A DNA stretch of 64,000 bases from Saccharum officinarum (Eukaryota; Streptophyta; Magnoliopsida; Poales; Poaceae): contig CM036170.1 in the NCBI GenBank assembly GCA_020631735.1, positions 71,935,737 through 71,999,736 of the forward strand. Reading direction: 5' to 3'. Position 1 is the stretch's first letter. The number at the start of each line of letters is the position of its first letter. The position numbers were made by a program, and so were the translations under genes. Below, piece after piece: positions 12,069-22,773 of the stretch. Under the pieces are notes generated by a model. That model worked only from the letters and a program-made list of their open reading frames with translations. It was not told where the DNA came from and ran no database searches.

Positions 12069-12300
12069 GCTGTCAGCAGTGTGTACTGCAGAAGTGCAAG
12101 ATCTTGTTGCATTTTGCAGGTAGTGCATAGTTTGAACTTGGAAGGCCTGGCCATTTTCATTTAGCCAATTCTCACCAGAAAATGGAATTACCATTCTCTC
12201 AGTAGCAGCAGTGTATAGTATAATAGCTGTATATGTTGACCAAAAGTTGTGTGCTACAATATTTAAGAAAAAAAATATGCAAAAGATTCCAATAGCTAAT
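12069..12300 (+). other. 3' untranslated region of the HDA14-like gene
   Basis: Non-coding sequence after the TAG at 12066-12068, ending near the start of retroelement-derived sequence at about 12.3 kb. No canonical AATAAA was located with confidence. Confidence 0.4.
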
Positions 12301-14400
12301 AAGCAGATAAAAAAGCACAACTGGCTCGGATGCAGGCACGGAAACCTCTGGATCTACAACAGAACTTCGCGCAAGTGAAGTTCTCAGGCCTGTCTCTGTG
12401 AGCACAAGTGAAGTTCTGAGCTGAGGTCTGTCTCTGGGAACACTGGTGCCTGGTGGAGCAACAGTCTGAAACTGTGAACTCTGAGGGAAGCTCTGGACTG
12501 GCACCGGCAAGAAACCTCTGAAACCTTAGACCAGCTGACAACTGAGGCTGTCCCTGACCCTGAGTATTAGCAAGCTGGGGCTGGAGTCCTGTGTCCTGGA
12601 AGAGCTGTACAATGACCAATGCAGCCACTGATTAAAGTGAACATCTGGGCCATCTGGGTCTGCTGCTGGACAAGGGCCTGTGCGTGGGCCTCTGACTGCT
12701 GCCTAAGCTGCTCCTGGAAGAGTATCTGTTGGTGCTGTCTAGCGAGCGTCTCTTCCATCCTCCTGGAGTCAGCCGTCTGTCTTTCCTCGACCTCTATTAG
12801 CCGTGAAAGTATCTGAACAAGCTCTGTAGGTTGTTCCACTGAGGCCTCGGCCACTAGTGGTGGAGCATTGGTAACAGGTATATCGTCGTTGTCGTCTCTG
12901 CCTACACTCAAACATCCCCCTCCTGACCGTGTGAACTGTGACCTCTTGTAGGCGAGGAAGCGTAGTTAGGGCACTCCCAAGCGTAGTTAGACATCTTGCT
13001 GACGTGAAAGTAATCTATTGAGAAGAGAGTAAAAATCGAAAAAACGGTTTCTAAACAAGAAAACCTGTCTTCACGTGAATTGATGATAGAAGAAATTAAA
13101 GGTGTTGCGTTGGAGAGGGCTAGTGGTTTCTTCCGGTAGTTGGACAAGGAGAGCGGATTGGACGAGGGTAAGAAAGGACCCCACGAGAAAAATTTTGCAT
13201 TCGGAGGTGTGGTTTTTATGGGTAGTTTCTCTATTGAGAGTGCTCTTACTATCCTCAGTTTTAGTCTTGGAGTCAAGGTCAATTGAACTATCCCTCCAAG
13301 TCTAGCCTCGTGCTCAGCCTCTTCGATTGTTGCGTCCTCCTCTGTGTGTTTCTCCCTGTCCTCGAGGGCTAAGGTAAGTGATGAGCTCGTGGGTAGACGC
13401 CTCATTGGTCTCCTGGTGGCTGGCATGTGCGATCCTACTCAACATAAAGCTCTCATCGGTAAGGGTAAATCCGCTTATGTCCAATTCTGATCGCATCTGC
13501 AACCATGTCCTCAATCTCATTTTTTCTCACTAAAAAGAAGTCGACGAACTCGAACTGCTCTCCGGTCCAGAGTGAAAGAAGCAACCACTATTGCAAACTC
13601 GTTAAGGACTCTTTGTTGCCCCCCTATGGGCAATGTCGTCTTGTACAATGCAATGTGCAAGACGTACACCTTTGGTAGCAAATGATCTGGCGTGTAGAGA
13701 GACCCGTCGGTGAAGGGTTGTTTGACCTGCCGGTGTAGGGAACGAGCCTCCAACTTTGCACAACCAGGTTGAACGAGTGTTTCCATAGAAATTTTTTGTG
13801 CACTCCTATCTGACTCGGCCACTCCAAGGTCTATCCTTGGTATCTCTTTGTACAACCTCTATGGTCCATCCTCTAGCATAAACTGAATGTACTCCCTCTC
13901 TGGGTCGATCCTCATTGTCATGTACAACTACCTCACCCAAGGTACTATGGTACTACGATTCAGTACACCTCGATGAACAAGTGAACAAAGCCCTGAAACC
14001 TCTCTTTCTCTCTCTCCCTCTCTTCGTGCCAAAGAGGGCGTATGTTAAGCATCCTCGGGCGTGAGGGCGCTGACAGGTAGCAGTTGGTGACAACTCCTCC
14101 GGAGCAAGGGTGGAGGTCTGGTGTGTGGAGTAGAATTGCCTCATCTCCTCAAGTTGCTCCTGGGTGAAGGATTGTCTAGTTAGTCTATGTTGGCTGACTT
14201 TCCTCAACCAGTTGTTGTCCTGCTGGTCTGTCTTTCTTAAATCCTTAGACCACTGCCTCGGTTCTGACTTGCCTCCCAAGCTAGCACGGCCAGGGTGGGT
14301 TGCTCCAAGCGTTCTCGGCGCCTCTCTGTCTTGATCTTCTTCTATCTAGGCTCCTCTGTTGCCTTCCCCTTTCCCTTTCCTGCCATCTGCATCTGCATGA
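12300..14400 (-). pseudogene. Decayed retroelement 3' (env-like) ORF fragment
   Basis: Several short minus-strand frames follow one another in changing phase (about 14279-13953, 13855-13517, 13520-13314, 12911-12567, 12628-12296), as in an eroded ORF. The 12911-12567 part is a glutamine-rich coiled coil with repeated QQ and RQQ (for example EEERQTADSRRMEETLARQ). A Q/P-rich tail follows. The same order of coiled coil then Q/P-rich tail occurs in the env-like ORF of the intact element at 16604-19014. No gag or pol is visible beside it. It may belong to the older element into which the 15-kb copia element inserted. Exact family unknown. Confidence 0.5.
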
Positions 14401-14583
14401 GAATATGGTGGAAAGATCGAGATATGTGTTGATATATAAAAAGTGGTATAGCTATGAGATAAGAAAAGATGTTCTAATACCATAGCATGGATAGATAGAT
14501 TTGAACATGCAGACATTGATAGAGGATGGCTTATGACATAATAAGGGATATGAAATCCTGACCAAGAGATTAAGCATAATACT

Positions 14584-16180
14584 TGAAATGATCAAGATAC
14601 CCAAGAGGGGGGTGAATTGGGCTTTTCTAAAAATTAATTGCAAGAATTAAATCCTACAAGCCAAACTTGACTCCTAGTGTCTAATAGTGTTCCTTGTGAT
14701 TCTACCAATAAAAGATTTGCACCCTAAGTTCAAATCCTAGACTAGCATGGCAATTCTAGGAAAGTAAACAAGCAATGAAAGTAATGCACGAAAGTAAATG
14801 CTTCAAAGTAAGGGTTAGGAACACGGCGATGTTTTACCGAGGTATCGGAGAGTCGCCACTCCCCACTAGTCCTCGTTGGAGCACCCGCGCAGGGGTGTAG
14901 CTCCCCCTTGATCCGCGCAAGGATCAAGTGCTCTCTACGGGTTGATTCTTCGACACTCTGTCGCGGCGAATCACCCAAAACCACTCACAACTTGAGTTGG
15001 GTCACCCACAATCTCGTCGGATGATCACCAAACTCCCAATCACCACCAAACCGTCTAGGTGATGGCGATCACCAAGAGTAACAAGCTAGAACTCTCACTT
15101 GACCATAACAAGCCTAATGAGAAGATGGATGCACACTTGCTGTACTCTTGTCACTAGTGAGGAATCTCAAACTTTGATTCTCAAATAACTATCCTCACTA
15201 GGGCTCTTGCACTCCCTTGCACTCCAAAGGTGTTTCTCAGCTGAACAAATGAGCAAGAGACCTCTAAAAGAGGTGGAGGAGATGTATTTATACACCCCTC
15301 AGACAAATCCAACCGTTATCTGTCGAATCAGCAAAACGCGCACTGACCGGACGCGCCAGTCGACATGACCGGACGCGCCGGTCAAGTGTAACGGTCGGAA
15401 ACCGAAAGTTATCGCTGAGTGACCGGACGCGCCGATCAGGGATGACCGGACACATCCGATCATGCAAGAACCTTACTGGAAACTGATCTGACGCTCGACC
15501 GCGTCCGATCATAGGTGACCGGACGCGTCAGGTCAGCTTGGGACCTTACTGGAACATGACCGGACGCGCCGATCACTTCACAGTCGCGTCTGATTACACT
15601 GTTTACCCTCTAGAACACGTGTCAGACTGACCACCGCGTCCGGTCCTCTCAAGGACCGCGTCCGGTCGATCAGTTAACTCCGCACTATCTTGTTAGTACT
15701 GACCGGACGCGTCTGGTCATGACCAGGACCGCGTCCGGTCAAGGGTAAACTGCTCAAATGTCTTCCAAACGTGACGCAACTTGAACCAAGTTGCTTCCAA
15801 CTGAACTCTGAGCTTTTCTAGAGCTACCTAGTGCTAAGTTTGACAAGTGTGCACCACATCTAAACAAAAGACTCACCTAGGTCAAGCTACTCGCTCATGC
15901 TCCCCTTTATAGTACGGTCAAAGGAAGAAACAAAGATCTTAACGACTATTCTAGATGTAACTCAACACCTTGACATCCGGAACTAATCGTCCTTAATCTT
16001 GTCGTTGATCCTTTGAAAACCGAAACGATTTCCATCAAGAGACATGAATACCATAGTACCCAAAGCAGTTATCACCTCCATGACCTAACTTACCAACATT
16101 TCTGCAAAACACACGTTAGTCATGGTAATAATTCGTTGTCATCAATTGCCGAAACCAATACCGGGGCCTAGATGCTTTCA
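14584..16180 (-). repeat. 3' LTR of the SIRE-type element (1597 bp)
   Basis: Homologous to 28410-30048 over its whole length, with TG...CA ends (TGAAATGATC...GCTTTCA). Its TATAAATA box lies at 15285-15292 on the minus strand, with the palindrome array at about 15335-15742. It is adjacent to the PPT at 16181-16196. Confidence 0.93.
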
Positions 16181-16196
16181 ATCTCCCCCTTTTTGG
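16181..16196 (-). promoter_or_regulatory. Polypurine tract
   Basis: The minus-strand sequence CCAAAAAGGGGGAGAT abuts the 3' LTR, as needed for priming of plus-strand DNA. Confidence 0.9.
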
Positions 16197-16603
16197 TGAT
16201 TGATGACAACACTTAGATTCAGTAGATATAAGTTGAGGTTTTCGATCATGCTTGGTTCACATAAGCATAAAGCTGTAAGCACAAGGGGTTAGTCATTACT
16301 TATGTGTTCCAAGCCAACTGAGTGTACTCATAAGATAAAACATGAAGAGTTAGTACACATAAACTTAGCTCATATGAAATCAGAGTAAGGCACAGTAGCA
16401 CAACCTTATGAGCTAAACACCATTAAGTGACATAATTATTAAGACATAGTTTCACAAACTCAAGGTCACATAATGCAGGGCGAGAAAAAATAAACATGAT
16501 GCATGAAAGTAGCACACATAAGAACAAAACCCTCTACCAACACTCCCCCTGAATCTACGCTCTCTCTCCCCCTTTGGCATCAAACGTCAAAAAAAGAAAA
16601 AAA

Positions 16604-19014
16604 CTAAGGATCGAACGGGGGAACCGATGCTGTCGTGTCGGGTGCCGAGGATCGTAGAGTGATCACAAACTGCGAAGTGTCCTCCTCAGACTCTGAACTG
16701 TCACGCTGACCCTCTGTAGATGGACGTGGCAGTAAAGCAGTCTGGGTCTGTAGAGTAGATGCAGCAACTGAAGATGTGGTAGCAACTATAGGAGCAGTCA
16801 CTGTCGCCTGAGCCTGAAAGACACCAAGAGTAGGAGGATCTGTCGATGCAACTGAAGATGGCAGAGTGTCTGTAGTAGCGGCCCTTGTCACTGGAAATAC
16901 AGCAGTCTCTAAAGCTGACATGTCTGAGGTAGTCACAAAAGTAGAGTACGACGGTGTCGGCTGTCTAGTCAGCTCACTGTATGTGGCACTGAAATCAGGG
17001 AATGCAGTGCCTGAGAGGAGGTGAGGTCCCGGCTGAGCTGGTGGAGTGAACCCTGTCTGGATAGGCGTGTAGCTCAGAGACTGAAACGTCTGTGGTACCT
17101 GCTGCTGGGAGGAGGTATACTGAAAACTCGGCTGCCCCTGACTCTGAGGTCCACTGGACTGTAAGGCTGGAGTCAGGACAGACGGTGGTGGAGGTACCCC
17201 AACTGTAACAAGGTGGCGCAGGAGCTCTAGGTACTGCTGCTGAGTGGTTGCCTGCTGCCTCTGCATCTCGAACTGCTGTCGCTGGAACTCGAGCTGCTGC
17301 CTCTGGAGCTCGTCCTGACGAGCCTGAATCTGAGCGAACGCGACAGCTGTATCCTGAGCCTGTCTCTGCATCTAGACCTCCTGTCTCTCCTGGGCCTAGG
17401 TCAACCTCTCAAGTATAGCCACCATGGCTGGATCTGAGCGGGAGGCTGAGCCAGAGCCACCGGCCTCATGGTCGTGAGGCCGAGGAGAGCGGTACCGAGA
17501 GATGGACTGATAATCCTCATCTGTGCTATCAGTGGCCACATTCTCGGCTGGATCAGCTGGCTGAGCATCTAGATCTGCTAGCTCTGCCTCAGCAAGACCC
17601 TCAACGGTCTCGTCCTGCTCAGCAGCTGTCTCCGGTATCTCTGGCCTCTGACGCTATCCTAGGCCAGGTGCCTGCTCTCTAGTAACTGATGCCCACAGCT
17701 GTCGGATATCATACTCTGGAAAGGTTGTGGTGGTATCAGAAATTTCTGCTCTAATCTCTGCAGGCAACTCACAGGCAGATCTGATAATGAAGCATATCTA
17801 GTGAGCATACGGTAGCTGCCTGTGACCCTTGAAGCCCTCTGCCAAGGTGTCCTCCATCTCACAAAGCATCAGATCCCAAAGGTCAAATGGGGTCTGTGAG
17901 ATGAGGTGATGTACAACCCACAGCTGCATGCGAGTCAAGCCCTCTCTGTATCCAAGCCTCGAAAGCAGTGTCCTCCTCACTATAGCATCAAGGACCCTGG
18001 CTATGGGTGTCAGGCTGGCTGGTGTGCGTCGAGACCCCTCGCTAAAAGGCTCACGAAACAAGGTCAGATCATGTCTGTAGGGGGCACTGTCCCGCCGTGA
18101 GGGCGTCTCGGAGGAGCAGTCTGTCCGAAACACAGCTGATGGATCTTTGTCTCTGAAGCAGGGAGTCTGAGAATCTCTCGTACCCTGGTGTTGTATAGTC
18201 TGCGGTCACGGCCTCTGAAAGCAAAGTGAATGAACTAATGTGCTGGGTCAATCCAAAGTGAGGAGTAAAACTCTCTGACCCAGGTCCCGCAGTATGCTCC
18301 AGTCCGTCCAAGAAGATCTGATAGTCCAGGTAGAAAGGATAGATGTGGACAAAGCTGCTCACCAACCACCTCAACTAAGGCCTCCAGTCGACAGACTCTC
18401 TAAGGTCTGAAAGCAATCCCGCTGTCAACATAGGCCCTGTAGAAGTCCTCGTGCAGAGGAGTGTAGAAACCCTCTGACGCCCGGGGATCCCGCTGAGGTG
18501 GGAACCACCGAGTGACCTCAATAAATCTGAGGGCCTGGACCTGTCTGGCTGTAGCACCCCTGAGGTCAAAATGCTCAACTGGGGGGTGACCCCGAGCCCT
18601 AGGAGGTGGACGACCTCCACGACGCTGACCCTCTGGCCTGGGAATCACCTGAGCTCGCGTACGTCCTGAGCGACGACGCTGTGGAGTCTGAACAGTCTGC
18701 TCCTCAGTCTCCTCTAGATCCTCTGTAGGCTGCTCTACAGGGGCATCCACTGTCTCCTCTGTGGCCTCTGTACCGAGTTGTTGACCTTTAAGGTGAAAGC
18801 GACTCTCGCCAATACGAATACCACTGCTCCTGCCACCTCTCTCTACTGCCTCTGCTGCATCTGCAACTGCCTGAGCTACCTCTGCCTCTGTAGGAGTTCT
18901 CTTTCTTTTCTTGGCAGCAATCTTTACTCGCTTTCCACGAGCTACCTCTGTCCTCCTGGGAGGACTCTCATCCCCGTCACTAGGTGCCCCACCAGCGTTC
19001 TTGCAGCGAACCAT
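16604..19014 (-). pseudogene. Env-like (3') ORF of the SIRE-type element, several stops
   Basis: ATG at 19014 (MVRCKNAGGAPSDGDESPP) opens a 204-codon frame with a lysine/arginine-rich start that could be a nuclear signal (RGKRVKIAAKKRKR). It ends at a TAG at 18400. Related sequence continues in shifting frames (18374-18069, 18133-17798, then to 17371) and ends in a coiled coil very rich in Q (repeated QRQQ, residues 1-50 of the 17371-16604 frame) and a Q/P/S/T-rich tail. SIRE/Maximus elements carry such a third ORF after pol. It is called env-like from position and coiled coils, and its function is unproven. I see no clear signal peptide or transmembrane segment. Confidence 0.75.
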
Positions 19015-20000
19015 ACTGACAAACAGCTGTACTGAAAATCACTGGAAAGTAGTAGATGATGTACTGACACTCTTGAGGCTTGGCCTCAATCCGTATCCGC
19101 AGGCTTGGCATCGGATTCACAACTGATCACCTGACACACTTAGCACCGACATGACAAACTAAAACGATAAAATAGATGGATCTACTATAAGCAACATATA
19201 TTATCTAAAAGATAAGTGAGATCCTAATAAGAGCAAGCATGTAAGGTAAGATATGAAAGGACCGTGATAGCTAGCTCGACGGGCGAAGATCCGATGAGCG
19301 GAAGACGATCTCGACGCGCTAGGGTTAACCGGAGACGACAATCGAAACCCTGGAGTACCGAGAGATCGACGATCAAATTAGTAATTCACCAGAAAATCGA
19401 CGGTAAACCCTAATCCAAGGTAAAAACGTCACCTTACGGAGACGGAGACGATTGCGGAGACGAAAACTCACGAAAAGCCTCGGCGAACGGATTTTGGTGG
19501 CTAGGGTTAGGGTTTTTCGCGGCGGTGGGCGAGGGCCTCGGAGCTGTGCGCGTGGCAGGGAGAGAGCACGAGGGTGGAGCTAGGGCTAGGGCGCGGGACT
19601 GCTCCGGGGGGCTCTGGTGGCTCCGGTGGCACGGCTGCGACGGCGGAGCGGCGAGCTCGCGGAGGCGGTTGCGGAGGCGCTGCGGAGGCCCGGCGTGTGC
19701 GCGCGGGCGAGGACGGCACGACGTGGCTACGAGCAGGGGCGCGTGGCGGCGGTGGCGCGGTCGCAGTGACTCGGCGGAACGACGACGCACGGGATCGGGC
19801 GATGGATTGAGACAAAAAAGAAAAACGAGCGAGATCCAATCGTACGGTTAAAAAGGGTGAGATCCGCTTTTCACGCGATGACCGGACGCGGTGGTCGAAT
19901 GACCGGACGCGGTGGAGGCAGCGTCCGGTCACATTCTAGTAAGCTCCTGGAATGACCGGACGCGTCTGATTATGCACGATCGGACGCTGACAGAGTCCGG
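19015..20000 (-). other. GC-rich leader-like region and array upstream of the env-like ORF
   Basis: In element orientation, a short array of GACCGGACGCG units (about 19995-19876) is followed by a GC-rich stretch (about 19800-19430) that looks like a plant 5' leader. That stretch ends in a plausible donor (CCGTAAG|GTGACG, near 19434). AT-rich intron-like sequence then runs down to the ATG of the env-like ORF at 19014. No conserved protein is encoded. Confidence 0.45.
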
Positions 20001-22059
20001 TGTAAGGTCCGAATGGCTAGAGGGGGGGGTGAATAGCCTAATTAAAACTTCTACAAGAATTACTTAACCACAAGTTAGTATAAAAGGTGGCGGAGCAAAA
20101 TGCACTAGCTCTAACTAATTAAGCAAGCCACCTACACAAGTCTAGTACAAGGCTATCCACTAAACACTACAACAACAACAAGCTAGATACAAGATGTAAA
20201 ACGAGAGAAGAGCTTCGAGTGATTATACCGCCGTGTAGAGATGAGAAGTACCAATCAATCAATCACACAAGAGAAATCCTCGGGAAGAGAATGACACAAG
20301 AATTTATCCCGAGGTTCACTTGCTTCCCGGCAAGCTACTCCTCGTTGTGGCGATGCACCCACTTGTCGGTTCGCGAGCTAATCAACTATCAAGAGTTGAG
20401 CCCTCGGCGGGCGCCGCACAACCGCACACAAGATGGGGATCCTCCAAGCCACGAGCTCCACTAGAGTATCCAATTTGCGAACTCCCGCGGGGAAGGATCA
20501 AGAACCCCTTACAACACTTGGTGAAGGCTCCAACAATCTCCAATTGCGAGCTCAATCACCTCCGCTGCTCCAAGCCGTCTACCGTGTCGGGAAACACGGA
20601 AGAGTAACAAGAAATCCGCAGCAACTCGAAGATCAAGTGCCTCTAGAATGCAACTCTCAAGCAATGCACTTGAATCTCACTCAATCTCACTCAAGATGTG
20701 CAACTATGCAAAGAGATGAGTGGAGGGGTTGTTCTCTAGCTCAAAGTATGTCTCTATATCTCAAAATGTGCAAGAATTTCCCTTAAACCCCGGACATCCT
20801 CTATTTATAACGAAGGGGTACGCAGCTAGCCGTTACGGACGATGCAGCGAAAATCGTGCTGACCGGACGCTCCGGTCAGGGTGACCGGACGCGTCCGGTC
20901 ACTACACGACAACCGTGAACTGTGCGCGTCAGAACTAGCCGTTGCCCTGACCGGACGCGCTGAACCGAGTGACCGGACGCGACAGTGCCAGCGTCCGGTC
21001 GCGTTCCAGTAAGCTCCCGCTACGACCGAACGCGTCAGATCACACGTGACCGGACGCGCTCAACGAGTGACCGGACGCGACAGTGCCAGCGTCCGGTCGC
21101 GTTCCAGTAAGCTCCAGCTACGACCGGACGCGTCCGATCGTACGTGACCGGACGCGCCGCGCGTCCGATCGTCACTCCGTTTCGCTCTGTGTTCCTGGAC
21201 GCCTGACCGGAAGCTCCGGTCCCGTGAAGGACCGGACGCGCCGGTCGCGCGCTTCTCTCTTACGCTCAGTGATACTGACCGGACGCGCTGGTCAGGCCAG
21301 ACCCGCGTCCGGTCACAAACCCTAGAGCTCGCGCTGCGTTGAACTGACCGGACGCGTCCGGTCAAACCGAGACCGCGTCCGGTGCAGCGTCCGATCGCCG
21401 TTTTTCAGTGAAAAATATTTCGGACTTTCGCCACCTTTTCTCGCCTCCGGCGCAATAGAAAATAGGCATTTCATTTTCTCGAAAACGCCTGAATCCCGCG
21501 CTCGCACGCTCGGCGGGAGGGAGAGCGAACCCCAAACCCCTTATTACCGCTCAACCACCACCGCCTTCGCAAATGTGCTAACACCACCAAGTGTACACCA
21601 CAAAGTGCATGTGTGTTAGCATTTCACAAACATTTTCCAAGGCGTTATGTTAGTTCTCAACTAGATCCTAATGCATATGCTCAAGACATTGATCTAGTGG
21701 CACTTGATTCCCGAGCTAACCGTGATTGCCCCTCTTGATAGTCGACTATGTATCCTAAATCCGGTCAATCACTTCTCTACTCAACTTAGACCGGCAAAAG
21801 GAAAACCCTATGGTTATACCTTTGCCTTGCGCTCTTAGATCTTTCTCCTCCACTTGATCATCAAGTTCATCATATTATGTGCATCTCCACCATGATCGTC
21901 ATTTCATGTCCATGCACCATTTCTTTGTGATCTTGTGGCCACCACTCCTTGCCACGTACACTTTCATTACATGCGTTGCTTATGCCTAACTCAAAACACT
22001 TAACACATGGCATTAGCAACTTGGTGTCATTAATTACCAAAACCAAACTTGGGCTTTCA
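20001..22059 (-). mobile_element. Solo LTR (2059 bp) of a related copia family, nested in the SIRE-type element
   Basis: Starts TGTAAGGTCC and ends GGGCTTTCA, with the 5-bp direct repeat TCCGG on both sides (19996-20000 and 22060-22064). No internal domain or second LTR is present, so it is a solo LTR left by recombination. Its ends resemble those of the host LTR (AGAGGGGGGTGAAT near one end; a GTCATnAATTnCC motif and GCTTTCA at the other), which places it in the same lineage and orientation. It has a minus-strand TATAAATA (20802-20809) with a dense palindrome array just upstream (about 20858-21395). Confidence 0.9.
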
Positions 22060-22773
22060 TCCGGTCACATTTTGCCTGAAAAACTGAAACGGATGACCGG
22101 ACACGGTGGTGGTTGCCGGGACCGGACGCGGTGGTCAGCAGCTGCGCGTCCGGTGCAGCGTCCGGTCACAGATCTTGGAGAAGACTTTCGGGAAAGACCG
22201 GACACGCTGGTGAACGCTGAGACCGGACGCGGTGGTGAAGCTGAACCGCGTCCGATGCAGCGTCCGGTCCAGCGTCCGGTCGCTATAAAACGCTCTTTTT
22301 CAAACCATTTTTCGACGTGACTTCTCCCAATCAAGTTCCAATTCAAAGAGACTCAAATAAACACTAATTAGAACCTGATATGAGTGACCTCACTCAAACC
22401 CTCAAAATTTTCAAAATATTTTGCCTTAGGCTAGTTTTTTTTTAAGAAAATATTCAATAAACACCCGAGGAGCAACGTATGGCCATGCAATAGAGTTTAT
22501 GAACCCTTGGGAGCTTCAAATGCTCTCTCTATTTATGGACGAACACAAAGGTTACTCAAAGCTAAACCGAAAAGAAACGACAAAGCAACAACCATGCATA
22601 TGCAATGCAAAACAAGAAAGGAAGGCTAGGTTGCTTGTCAAGTTTGATGCATGGTTAGGCTTTTTCACTCCTCCAAAGGAGGGTTATCGTAATCGTGTTA
22701 GACAAGTTCTAGATGCATTGCGGGAAATTAAACATGACATAAAATACAATGCAATGCAAGGGACAACACAAGC
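22060..22773 (-). other. Internal spacer after pol with CpG-palindrome array
   Basis: Non-coding sequence between the RNase H end and the nested solo LTR. From about 22093 to 22282 it carries degenerate GACCGGACGCGGTGGT and CGTCCGGTC units like those in the LTRs. The rest is AT-rich. Confidence 0.7.

Noticed and set aside
15335..15742. Regular palindromic repeats resembling a CRISPR array
   Set aside because: The units are irregularly spaced, vary in sequence and orientation, lie inside plant LTRs and have no cas genes nearby.
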